Assembly: GCA_016868955.1 (NCBI GenBank)
Contig: VGFF01000053.1
Coordinates: forward strand, 1-14,285
Length of the DNA: 14,285 nt
Reading direction: 5' to 3'
Source of the DNA: Armatimonadota bacterium
GTDB taxonomy: Bacteria; Sysuimicrobiota; Sysuimicrobiia; Sysuimicrobiales; VGFF01
Below the pieces are notes generated by a model, which had not been told where the DNA came from, searched no databases, and worked only from the letters and a program-made list of their open reading frames with translations. Shown one piece after another: positions 1-6,325 of this stretch (the stretch's first letter is position 1; each line of letters opens with the position of its first letter). Position numbers and translations under genes: made by a program.

Positions 1-29
1 GCGAAGGAGACCTTCCCCGCGCCGGCCAA

Positions 30-2000
30 GTGTCCCGCATGGATGCAACGACGTTCGACCCGCTGGGCGGCGAGGTTGTTTGGCAGCCGTCGGAGACGCT
101 CGTCCGCCGCAGCCGGATCGCGCGGTTCCTCCGCGAGCATAACCTGCCGGACTACGATGCGCTCTATCGGCGATCCGTCGAGGACATCGGCTGGTTTTGG
201 GATGCCGCCGTGCGTGAGATGGACATCGAGTGGTACACGCCTTACACGCGGGTCTTCGACGGCCAAGACGGGGTGCCGTGGACGCGATGGTGGGTCGACG
301 GCCGCTGCAACCTCGTGCACAACTGCGTCGACAAGCACCGCGAAACGGCCCGCGGCGCCAAGCCGGCCCTCCGTTGGGAGGGCGAAGATGGCGCGTCGCG
401 CGTGCTCAAGTATCGAGACCTGTACGAAGAAGTCTGCCGCGCCGCCCATGCGTTGCGCGCGCTGGGCATCGAACAGGGAGATCGAATCGTCGTCTTCCTG
501 CCGATGATCCCCGAGGCCGCGATCATCATGCTGGCGGCCGCGAAGATCGGCGCCGTATTCACGCCGGTCTTCTCCGGCTATGCCGCCGACGCGGTCGCCG
601 CTCGCGCCCGCGACTGCGAGGCCAAGCTGATCGTCACAGCCGACGGCTTCTATCGTCGCGGCCAGGTCGTGGAGACGAAACGGGTCGCCGACGCCGCCGC
701 GGACGCCGCCCCGACCGTCCGCCATGTGCTCATCGTGCGCCGGACCGGGCACGCGGTGCCCTGGAATCCGGCTCGCGATCTGTGGTGGCACGACGCGGTC
801 TCCCTGCAGCCGCCGGAGATAGCGACCGAACCTCTGGATCCCGAGACGCCGTTCATGATCATCTACACGTCCGGGACGACCGGCCGCCCCAAGGGCACGG
901 TGCACGTCCACGGCGGGTTCCCCCTGAAGGCCGCCGCGGACATGGCGTTCCACTTCGACGTGCAAGAAGACGACGTGATGTTCTGGCTCACGGACATGGG
1001 ATGGATGATGGGACCCTGGGAGGTCTTCGGAATTGCGTCCCTCGGCGCGACGATGGTCTTCTACGAAGGCGTGCCCGATTTCCCCGATCCCGACCGGTTG
1101 TGGCAATTGGTGGCCCAACATCGGATCACGATCCTCGGTATCGCACCGACCGCGGTACGCGCGCTGATGCGGTACGGAGAAGAGCCCTTGCGCGGCAGCG
1201 ATCGGTCTTCGTTGCGCGTCCTCGGATCGACGGGCGAACCGTGGAATCCCGAGCCGTACTTGTGGTACCTGAACGAGGTCGGCGACGGCCGCTGCCCCGT
1301 CATCAACTACTCCGGCGGTACGGAGATCTCCGGCGGCATCCTCGGCGGGACGGTGCTGCACGCATGCAAGCCGTGCGGCTTCGCGGGTCCCTGCTTGGGA
1401 ATCGCCGCGGACGTCTTGGACGCCGATGGGCATCCCGTTCGCGGAGCCGTCGGAGAGCTGGTCGTCAAGAGAGCGTGGCCCGGCATGACGCGCGGTTTCT
1501 GGCGCGACCCCGACCGTTATCTCGAGACCTATTGGTCGCGGTGGCCGGATATCTGGGTGCACGGCGACTGGGCCGCCACCGACGCCGATGGAATCTGGTA
1601 CATTCTCGGGCGCAGCGACGACACCATCAAGGTCTCGGGTAAGCGCGTCGGACCAGCGGAGGTCGAGTCGGCGTTGACCGGTCACCCCGCCGTAAGCGAA
1701 GCTGCCGCGATCGGCGTTCCCGACGACATGAAGGGAGAGGCGGTCGCCTGCTTCGTCGTGTTGCGACCGGGGCACGGGCCGTCGGATGGCTTGCGAACGG
1801 AGCTGCAGGATTGGGTCGCCGCGCGCATGGGTAAGCCGCTGCGGCCGGCCATCCTACGATTCGTCACCGACCTGCCGAAGACGCGAAACGCGAAGGTGAT
1901 GCGGCGGGTGATCCGAGCCTTGTTCCTCGGACGCGACCCGGGCGATTTGTCGAGCTTGGAGAATCCGGTCGCCGCCGCGGAGATCCAGGCCGCGCGTTGA
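30..2000 (+). CDS. AMP-forming acyl-CoA synthetase (acetyl-CoA-synthetase-like ligase)
   Basis: Activates a carboxylic acid with ATP to an acyl-adenylate and transfers it to CoA, in the cytoplasm. The 656-residue length fits the Acs-like branch of the ANL superfamily. Visible motifs are the phosphate loop YTSGTTGRPKG (279-289), TDMGWMMG (321-328), TGEPWN (401-406), the adenine-binding NYSGGTE (426-432), GDW (512-514), the hinge GRSDDTIK (527-534) and PKTRNAKVMRR (616-626), whose Lys622 is the expected catalytic lysine. Gly429 lies where acetate-specific enzymes carry the Trp of their WQTE motif that closes the acyl pocket, so a substrate larger than acetate is plausible; this is inference from a motif alignment by eye. 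The start is uncertain: GTG at 30 is used, ATG at 39 is possible, the frame is open to the window edge, and the AAGGAGA at 4-10 is about 19 nt from the GTG, rather far for a ribosome site. The gene ends with TGA, convergent with the GGDEF remnant. Confidence 0.93.
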   Translation: MSRMDATTFDPLGGEVVWQPSETLVRRSRIARFLREHNLPDYDALYRRSVEDIGWFWDAAVREMDIEWYTPYTRVFDGQDGVPWTRWWVDGRCNLVHNCVDKHRETARGAKPALRWEGEDGASRVLKYRDLYEEVCRAAHALRALGIEQGDRIVVFLPMIPEAAIIMLAAAKIGAVFTPVFSGYAADAVAARARDCEAKLIVTADGFYRRGQVVETKRVADAAADAAPTVRHVLIVRRTGHAVPWNPARDLWWHDAVSLQPPEIATEPLDPETPFMIIYTSGTTGRPKGTVHVHGGFPLKAAADMAFHFDVQEDDVMFWLTDMGWMMGPWEVFGIASLGATMVFYEGVPDFPDPDRLWQLVAQHRITILGIAPTAVRALMRYGEEPLRGSDRSSLRVLGSTGEPWNPEPYLWYLNEVGDGRCPVINYSGGTEISGGILGGTVLHACKPCGFAGPCLGIAADVLDADGHPVRGAVGELVVKRAWPGMTRGFWRDPDRYLETYWSRWPDIWVHGDWAATDADGIWYILGRSDDTIKVSGKRVGPAEVESALTGHPAVSEAAAIGVPDDMKGEAVACFVVLRPGHGPSDGLRTELQDWVAARMGKPLRPAILRFVTDLPKTRNAKVMRRVIRALFLGRDPGDLSSLENPVAAAEIQAAR

Positions 2001-2037
2001 CGCGACGGGCTGTGGGAAACGGTCGAGGGACCTTCTG

Positions 2038-2541
2038 TTACCGCGTGCCGGATTCGAGGAGCAGCGCCTTGGCAGCTTCCATGAGATCGGTGCGCGCTTC
2101 CGGCATCGTTGCCCGTCCTGACCACACCGACAAGCGAAGGTCCGGATACTCGTGCACGCGAAACGCTTGCGCTTCCTTGGTGATCAAGTCGGAGATGGCG
2201 CGCACGCGGTCGGGGCCGGGCCCGCGCAGCAGGATCGCGAATTCGTCCTCGCGCATGCGGCCCACGAGGTCGCTCGCCCGTACGTGCGATTCAATGATCG
2301 CCACGACACGCTTGAGAACCCGATCGGCGACCTGCGGCCCGTAGCGTTCGGAATCGACGCGAGCTCGGGGATGACCACGCGGATGACTGCGAGCCTGTCA
2401 CCGAGGCCGCGTGCACGCTTTACCGCCTCCGAATACACGTCGCGGAAGGTATCCGCCGTGTCGACCCCGGTCGTGATGTCCTTGCAGACGGTCTTCCTCG
2501 ATGCTCTGGTGCGGCAGTACGGACGCGAGGGCGGCGGTTGG
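2038..2541 (-). pseudogene. Degenerate, frameshifted GGDEF (diguanylate cyclase-like) domain remnant
   Basis: Two overlapping reverse frames together spell one GGDEF domain. The upstream frame (about 2541 to 2353) contains DITTGVDTADTFRDVYSEA and GDRLAVIRVVIPELAS, matching the start of the domain and its first core strand. The downstream frame (about 2355 to 2038) contains DSERYGPQVADRVLKRV and then SDLVGRMREDEFAILL, ending in TAA. The switch lies near 2350-2356 and needs a one-base change. The active-site signature is R-E-D-E-F instead of G-G-D/E-E-F, so even an intact protein would probably not make cyclic di-GMP. The upstream frame is closed by a TAG just above 2541 and no start codon precedes the domain, so the sensory N-terminus expected of such proteins is missing. 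A sequencing error could explain the frame change but not the missing N-terminus. GTG at 2436-2438 is the first start in the upper frame. Confidence 0.6.
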
Positions 2542-2622
2542 GCCTACACCGCTCTGTACGTCGGCTTTTGGTGGCTCGTCTTGGCGATCCTGTACGTCCG
2601 GAGAATCTACGTTCGGTTGTAG
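2458..2622 (+). CDS. Possible small single-span membrane protein (54 aa), antisense to the GGDEF remnant
   Basis: A 54-residue frame begins at GTG 2458, eight bases after GGAAGG (2444-2449), and ends in TAG five bases before the stop of the convergent deacetylase gene. Its second half, starting GWAYTALYVGFWWLVLAILY, is a convincing transmembrane helix followed by a basic RR-x2-VR end, which would sit on the cytoplasmic side. Codon third positions are mostly G or C, as in neighbouring genes, and the opposite strand has no sensible frame across 2543-2627. Against it: no homologue is recognised, and its first third lies antisense to the GGDEF remnant, so that part of the frame may be a shadow. 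ATG 2476 is an alternative start without a good ribosome site. Function unknown. Confidence 0.35.
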   Translation: MSTPVVMSLQTVFLDALVRQYGREGGGWAYTALYVGFWWLVLAILYVRRIYVRL

Positions 2623-2627
2623 CCGCC

Positions 2628-3980
2628 TCACCGCTGCGCTTGCGTCGAGGCCCCGCCGTTCATCAAACCGGAGACGGTCGAGAGATGATAGCCCCGCGCT
2701 TGCAACATCTCCCGCACGTGGGGCAGCATGCGCAGCGTCGCCGGGATCCCCTGGTGCAGCAAGAGGATCCCGCCGTTGTAGACGCGAGCCATCATCCTTT
2801 GCTGCAGCGCTTCGTCCGAAATTTGGTGGTGATCACCGGGAGCGGCGGTCCAAAAGACGGTCGTCAGGTTCTGGCGACGCGCTTCTTTCAGGACGGCGCG
2901 GTTGTATTGCCCCCCGGGCATGCGAAAGTACGCGGCTGTTCGACCCGTGACGGAGAGGATCGCCCGCTGCGCCCGCGCAATCTCCTCGCGTGTGTCATCG
3001 GCGCTGAGATGCGTGAGGTTGACGTGGCTGTATGTGTGGTTCGCGATCTCATGACCGTCCGCGACGATGGCGCGCGCGAGATATGGGTACTGCCGGATGC
3101 GTTGGCCGATGACGAAGAACGTCGCCTTCAAACCTTCACGGCGTAGAGAGTCGAGCAACAACGTCGTGTAGATCGGCATCGGTCCATCGTCAAACGTCAG
3201 CGCCAGAGCGCGCCGGTGGACCGGACCGCGATAGATCTTGCCGCCGACGATCTGACCGCGCAGGTGTCCTGCCAAGCGGTCACGCAGCTCGAGAAGACGA
3301 TCGCTCGCGTCGCCGGAGAAACCCGTCGCGTGCTCGTTGCCGTGGAACGGCGGTGCCTTCGGGGCGACGTGGGCGCGGGGCGGTCCGTCTACATTCCGCG
3401 GCGCCGTCGCGGGGCGGATCGTCGGATGGTACCAGGCGCGAAACGCCCGCATCTGCAGTTCGACAGGTCCGCTCGTTCTCCGCAGAATGGCCGCGTCCGC
3501 GCCGCTGATCGCGGCCGTGAACGAGACGTCCGAGCGGTAGGCGTTGAAGTATCCGCTCTCCTGGTGAAACGCGGTGAGTTGCAGCTCGTCCAGCGCCGGA
3601 ACCGCCTTGAACGCCGCAGCCGCCAAGCTGACCGCGCGCGCCTGCAGCGGCGGCACGGCGTCCGGTCCGGATTCTGGGAACGTGAGGACCAAGGATGCCG
3701 CGATCAGGTGACCATTCGTGTCGACGGCGATTCGAATCAAGCGATCGGTGAGCCCGGCCGCTAGCAGCCCGACCAGCAACGACTCCTCGACGGGGACGAG
3801 GAATCCGGCCAGACGCGGATAGCGCGGACCGGCCGTCGTGCCTGCGAGCCTGGATCTTTCGAGTGCGAACGAGGCGCCGTGCCCGAGCGCCGGCGCAGCG
3901 ACTGCACGCGCTGGCGGCTGCGGCACGAGCGTGGCGGTGCACAAGAACGCGATGATCGCGATCGTGGACGATCGGTGCAA
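2628..3980 (-). CDS. Secreted polysaccharide deacetylase (NodB homology domain) with novel N-terminal domain
   Basis: Predicted extracytoplasmic carbohydrate esterase family 4 enzyme that removes N- or O-acetyl groups from a glycan such as peptidoglycan or an exopolysaccharide. With the TTG start at 3980 the protein has 450 residues. A signal peptide follows directly (basic MHRSS, then a hydrophobic run, cleavage near ARAVA, about residue 28). Residues about 50-190 form a domain I do not recognise, then a Pro-rich linker, then the NodB domain from about 250. All five NodB motifs are present: TFDDGP (262-267), H315-x3-H319 in NHTYSH, RMPGG (353-357), DHH (383-385) and LLLHQG with His409, so the metal site and catalytic base look intact. 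TTG 3980 is preferred over the longer frame from TTG 4085 because GGAGA lies six bases upstream and the signal peptide then starts at residue 1. It is divergent from the VOC gene; the acceptor glycan is unknown. Confidence 0.9.
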   Translation of the reverse strand: MHRSSTIAIIAFLCTATLVPQPPARAVAAPALGHGASFALERSRLAGTTAGPRYPRLAGFLVPVEESLLVGLLAAGLTDRLIRIAVDTNGHLIAASLVLTFPESGPDAVPPLQARAVSLAAAAFKAVPALDELQLTAFHQESGYFNAYRSDVSFTAAISGADAAILRRTSGPVELQMRAFRAWYHPTIRPATAPRNVDGPPRAHVAPKAPPFHGNEHATGFSGDASDRLLELRDRLAGHLRGQIVGGKIYRGPVHRRALALTFDDGPMPIYTTLLLDSLRREGLKATFFVIGQRIRQYPYLARAIVADGHEIANHTYSHVNLTHLSADDTREEIARAQRAILSVTGRTAAYFRMPGGQYNRAVLKEARRQNLTTVFWTAAPGDHHQISDEALQQRMMARVYNGGILLLHQGIPATLRMLPHVREMLQARGYHLSTVSGLMNGGASTQAQR

Positions 3981-3986
3981 CTTTGT

Positions 3987-3991
3987 TCTCC
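3987..3991 (-). promoter_or_regulatory. Ribosome binding site deciding the deacetylase start
   Basis: GGAGA is followed by ACAAAG and the TTG at 3980-3978. This six-base spacing, plus the signal peptide immediately after, supports the internal TTG over the upstream start at 4085. Confidence 0.7.
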
Positions 3992-4119
3992 GGGTGCGAT
4001 ACTGGCCTACGATCGCGATGCCCTTGGACGAGCGTCGTAGTCTCCCTGGTAATAGCGTACATGCATCGCGAAGAGTTCCATGCAAACCGCATGCCGCTCG
4101 AAGGTGACACCGATCGCAC

Positions 4120-4125
4120 GGAGGT
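4120..4125 (+). promoter_or_regulatory. Ribosome binding site deciding the VOC dioxygenase start
   Basis: A full GGAGGT stands five bases (GCGAG) before GTG 4131. The longer frame from ATG 4080 has no comparable site and adds 17 residues without similarity to the family. Confidence 0.8.
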
Positions 4126-4130
4126 GCGAG

Positions 4131-4991
4131 GTGGCGGGAATTACCGGAATCGGAATGGTCGCACTACGGTCGGCGGATGCGATCCGGCTTGCGCGATTTT
4201 ATCAGGAACGGCTTGGCCTTCGTGTCGTCGGCGGGAGCGCGAACTTGATCGATCTCGGCGTCGACGACGGCGCGCCGTTGCTGCGTATCAAAACGGTCGC
4301 CGGCGCGTCGCCGCGCCCGCCGCATACGTCCGGCCTCTATCATTTCGCGTTGTTGCTCCCCGATCGCACGCACCTCGCCCGGGCTTTCCTGCGGCTCGTC
4401 GAGACCAACACGCCGCTGCAAGGGGCCTCCGATCACCTCGTCAGCGAAGCGATCTACCTGGCGGATCCGGATGGGAATGGCATCGAGATCTACGCCGATC
4501 GTCCAAGGGATCGGTGGCCGTCGCGCAACGGCAAGCTGACGATGGCGACGGAGCCGCTCGATTTGCGGGATTTGGTCGGCACCCTGGGCGGCGTCCGCGA
4601 GCCTTGGACTGGCCTTCCGGCAGGGAGCCGAATCGGGCACATCCACCTGCACGTCGCGCTGCTACGGGACGCGGAGCGCTTCTACTGTGAACGGTTGGGT
4701 TTCGATCTCGTGATGCGGTACGGTCCAAGCGCGCTCTTCGTGTCGGTCGATGGCTACCATCATCACGTCGGCCTCAACACGTGGGCGGGCGTCGGCGCGT
4801 CGCCGCCCCCGCCGGACGCTTCAGGTTTGCACTATTATACGATCGAGTATGCGAACGAGCAGGCGCTGCGCGAGGCGGTGGTCGCGCTGCGGAACGCGGG
4901 CGTCGCCGGCACCGATGGCGACGCCCGCGTTTGGACTCAGGATCCATCGGAGATTCGGATCGCGCTCTCGTTGCGCTGGCGCTCCAGCTAG
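4131..4991 (+). CDS. CatE-like two-domain VOC (glyoxalase-fold) catechol-2,3-dioxygenase family protein
   Basis: The 286-residue protein has two vicinal-oxygen-chelate domains. The first (about 1-130) holds GLYHFALLLPDR with His71 and SEAIYLADPDGNGIEIYADR with Glu119. The second (about 165-286) opens with GHIHLHVA (His170, His172), continues with LGFDLV, and has GYHHHVGLNTWAG (210-220). This combination, including the DRPRDRW after the first domain, closely resembles Bacillus CatE, an iron-dependent enzyme cleaving catechol beside its hydroxyl groups. The substrate here is inferred from family resemblance only; VOC proteins also include glyoxalases and antibiotic-resistance proteins. GTG 4131 is taken as start because of GGAGGT five bases upstream. 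No aromatic-degradation genes are nearby, so context does not confirm the role. It ends with TAG inside a CTAG shared with the convergent YidB gene. Confidence 0.88.
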   Translation: MAGITGIGMVALRSADAIRLARFYQERLGLRVVGGSANLIDLGVDDGAPLLRIKTVAGASPRPPHTSGLYHFALLLPDRTHLARAFLRLVETNTPLQGASDHLVSEAIYLADPDGNGIEIYADRPRDRWPSRNGKLTMATEPLDLRDLVGTLGGVREPWTGLPAGSRIGHIHLHVALLRDAERFYCERLGFDLVMRYGPSALFVSVDGYHHHVGLNTWAGVGASPPPPDASGLHYYTIEYANEQALREAVVALRNAGVAGTDGDARVWTQDPSEIRIALSLRWRSS

Positions 4992-5595
4992 GACTCCAGC
5001 TTCTGCAGCCGCTCTTGCGCCGCCGGATCGGTCTCGCGCCGCTGTCGCCGAGCAGGCGCTGCAGGTCCTCAAGGCCGGCTTGCAGAGAATCGTTGTTCTC
5101 GAACTGACCGTTGGGCGTGAGCCGATCGCCGAGCTCTGGGAGCAATTGCGACATTCCATCCGCGGCTTCTTGCTCCGACAACCCGAACTGCTGCGCGAGT
5201 TGCGGGAACTGGTTTCCGATTCCCAGGGCGGATAGGAGCTGGTCTGGTGAGACGCCCTGATTGGCGCCCCGCCCCACCCAAGATTGCGCTTGCTATTGGA
5301 GGCCTCCCTGCGACAGGCCGTCGATCAGGCCGGCGAGGCCGCCCGGTTGAAGTTGGATCAGTTTGAGCACCATCTGCAGCAGCTCCATGAGATTTCCGCC
5401 GCTCGGGCTCGGTCGGCCACCTGCACTCGATGAGCCGCCGCCGAGCAATCCCCCGAGCATCGACGCCAACGGATTGTTCGCGCCACCGCCGAGCAACGCG
5501 TCGAGCGGCGATGCCTGTCGTCCCGGCCCGCTCTACGCTGACCCGGTTTGTAGCTGACCTGCGACCTGCGTCAAGATCTCGTCCAGCAGCCCCAT
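4988..5595 (-). pseudogene. YidB-family (DUF937) protein gene with two in-frame TAG codons and a probable frameshift
   Basis: From ATG 5595, preceded five bases upstream by AAGGGAGG (5601-5608), one reverse frame spells a YidB-family protein: MGLLDEILTQVAGQLQ at the start, a Gly-rich middle with NNPLASMLGGLLGGG, GGLAGLIDGL, SWVGRGANQGVSPDQLLSAL, QLAQQFGLSEQEAA and SQLLPELGDRLTPNGQ. Two TAG codons interrupt it in the same frame: codon 21 (5533-5535) and codon 101 (5293-5295). Both are one C-to-T change from CAG (Gln). Near 5018-5035 the best reading moves to another frame that ends TDPAAQERLQKLES and stops at 4990-4988. The surrounding sequence is otherwise typical of the family, which is of unknown function (Pfam DUF937, E. 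coli YidB). TAG is a normal stop in neighbouring genes, so as written only a 20-residue peptide would be made unless the stops are read through. It may be a young pseudogene or carry sequence errors. Confidence 0.8.
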
Positions 5596-5600
5596 GACTT

Positions 5601-5608
5601 CCTCCCTT
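5601..5608 (-). promoter_or_regulatory. Ribosome binding site of the YidB-family gene
   Basis: AAGGGAGG is followed by AAGTC and ATG 5595. The strong site sets the start of the interrupted YidB frame and shows that the initiation region has not decayed. Confidence 0.75.
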
Positions 5609-5625
5609 GGCGGGGCTGGCCCAGA

Positions 5626-5787
5626 CTACTTTCCCTTGCCCCCGCAATGATCGTTGCCGCGGTCGCCGCCCCTGTCGGCGTCCTTTCCATTCCCGTCTTT
5701 TCCTTGACCGGATTTCTCGTCTCCCTTTGTCTTCGACGTCTGCCACTTGTTCTCCGCTCCCTGACGTCCGGATCCGGACGCTGTTCC
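5626..5787 (-). other. Open Lys/Asp/Gly-rich reading frame continuing past the TAA of the small secreted protein
   Basis: Directly after the TAA at 5790-5788, the same frame stays open for 53 codons to TAG at 5628-5626. It encodes a very hydrophilic sequence with a recognisable low-complexity style (TKGDEKSGQGKDGNGKDADR, then GGDRGNDHCGGKGK). Its base composition is less G+C-rich than the flanking genes because of the lysine and asparagine codons. It has no start codon of its own with a ribosome site. It is most simply the original C-terminal tail of the upstream secreted protein, cut off by a new stop, but could be fortuitous. Confidence 0.4.
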
Positions 5788-6237
5788 TTACGCGCGGACG
5801 AAGCCATCGCGCACGACTTTGCCTCGGTCCCCGCGTTCGAGGTTCTTGTTCGCCCACTGAGCGACCGAAGACACCAATGCGCCGTGATTCGGGAAAGTCG
5901 ACGCCGGGAGCACCCCGGACTTCGTGCCAGTCAGGGTTGTTCCGCTCAACGGGAAGGAAACCGATCGGCCCGCGACCGTGGTTCCAGTGATCGCGCAAGT
6001 GCCGCCGCAGGCGCAGGTCCCTGCCGCGAACGGTTTGCCCTCGGCGGTCACCGTCCACGTGCCGCCGCTGTAGGGCCCCTGGTCGGGAACGCCGCCGATC
6101 GTTCCCGAGATCGTACCGGCGGTATTCGTGCCCGTGAACGTAAGGTCATAACCCACGCCGGCGGAAACCGTGGCCGCCGTCGCCGGACCGACGAGCAACA
6201 ACGAGACGAACAAGACGAATGCGAGTGCGCGCGACAT
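5788..6237 (-). CDS. Small secreted protein of unknown function with a Cys-x-Cys-x3-Cys motif
   Basis: This 149-residue protein starts at ATG 6237 with AGAGGTGA six bases upstream (6244-6251). Residues 1-21 form a clear signal peptide (MSRALAFVLFVSLLLVGPATA) with cleavage after ATA. The mature part is rich in Thr, Gly, Ser and Val with alternating polar and apolar residues (YDLTFTGTNTAGTISGTIGG), suggesting beta strands. CACGGTC (75-81) puts three cysteines close together. The C-terminal 35 residues (about VAQWANKNLERGDRGKVV) look helical and more polar. No family is recognised. The frame stays open past the TAA as a hydrophilic tail, so the annotated end may be a premature stop. It lies upstream of the YidB gene in the same direction, with about 30 nt between the end of that tail and the YidB start, so the two may be co-transcribed. 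Confidence 0.72.
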   Translation of the reverse strand: MSRALAFVLFVSLLLVGPATAATVSAGVGYDLTFTGTNTAGTISGTIGGVPDQGPYSGGTWTVTAEGKPFAAGTCACGGTCAITGTTVAGRSVSFPLSGTTLTGTKSGVLPASTFPNHGALVSSVAQWANKNLERGDRGKVVRDGFVRA

Positions 6238-6282
6238 CCTTCATCACCTCTGCAACTTCGTTGGCCTGAAGACTCCGAATCC

Positions 6283-6299
6283 CCGGCCGTTTCGGCCGG
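6283..6299. terminator. GC-rich hairpin downstream of the reductase gene (possible terminator)
   Basis: CCGGCCG, a TTT loop and CGGCCGG form a perfect 7-bp stem in the 88-nt gap between the reductase stop and the secreted-protein gene. No T-run follows on the minus strand, so it is not a classical intrinsic terminator. It could end or protect the long peptide-uptake transcript. The rest of the gap holds only the ribosome site of the next gene. Confidence 0.4.
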
Positions 6300-6325
6300 C
6301 GCCACCCGCGAGAGGCCCCCCGCGT

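Noticed and set aside
230..1642. 470-residue forward frame inside the acyl-CoA ligase
   Set aside because: Arg-rich second-frame shadow with no motifs; the overlapping 656-residue frame carries all ligase motifs.
4020..4056. Possible promoter for the VOC gene: TTGGAC (4024) and TAATAG (4050)
   Set aside because: The 20-base spacing is too long and TAATAG matches only three of six consensus bases; I see no convincing promoter in the divergent 3981-4130 gap.
3981..4085. Longer deacetylase start at TTG 4085
   Set aside because: It would bury the signal peptide 35 residues in and has no ribosome site, unlike TTG 3980.
4989..5535. Genome-wide reassignment of TAG to an amino acid, suggested by the two ambers in the YidB gene
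   Set aside because: TAG ends the VOC, DppC, CapA, reductase and binding-protein genes at natural family ends, and the one extension I read through (past the reductase TAG) does not look coding.
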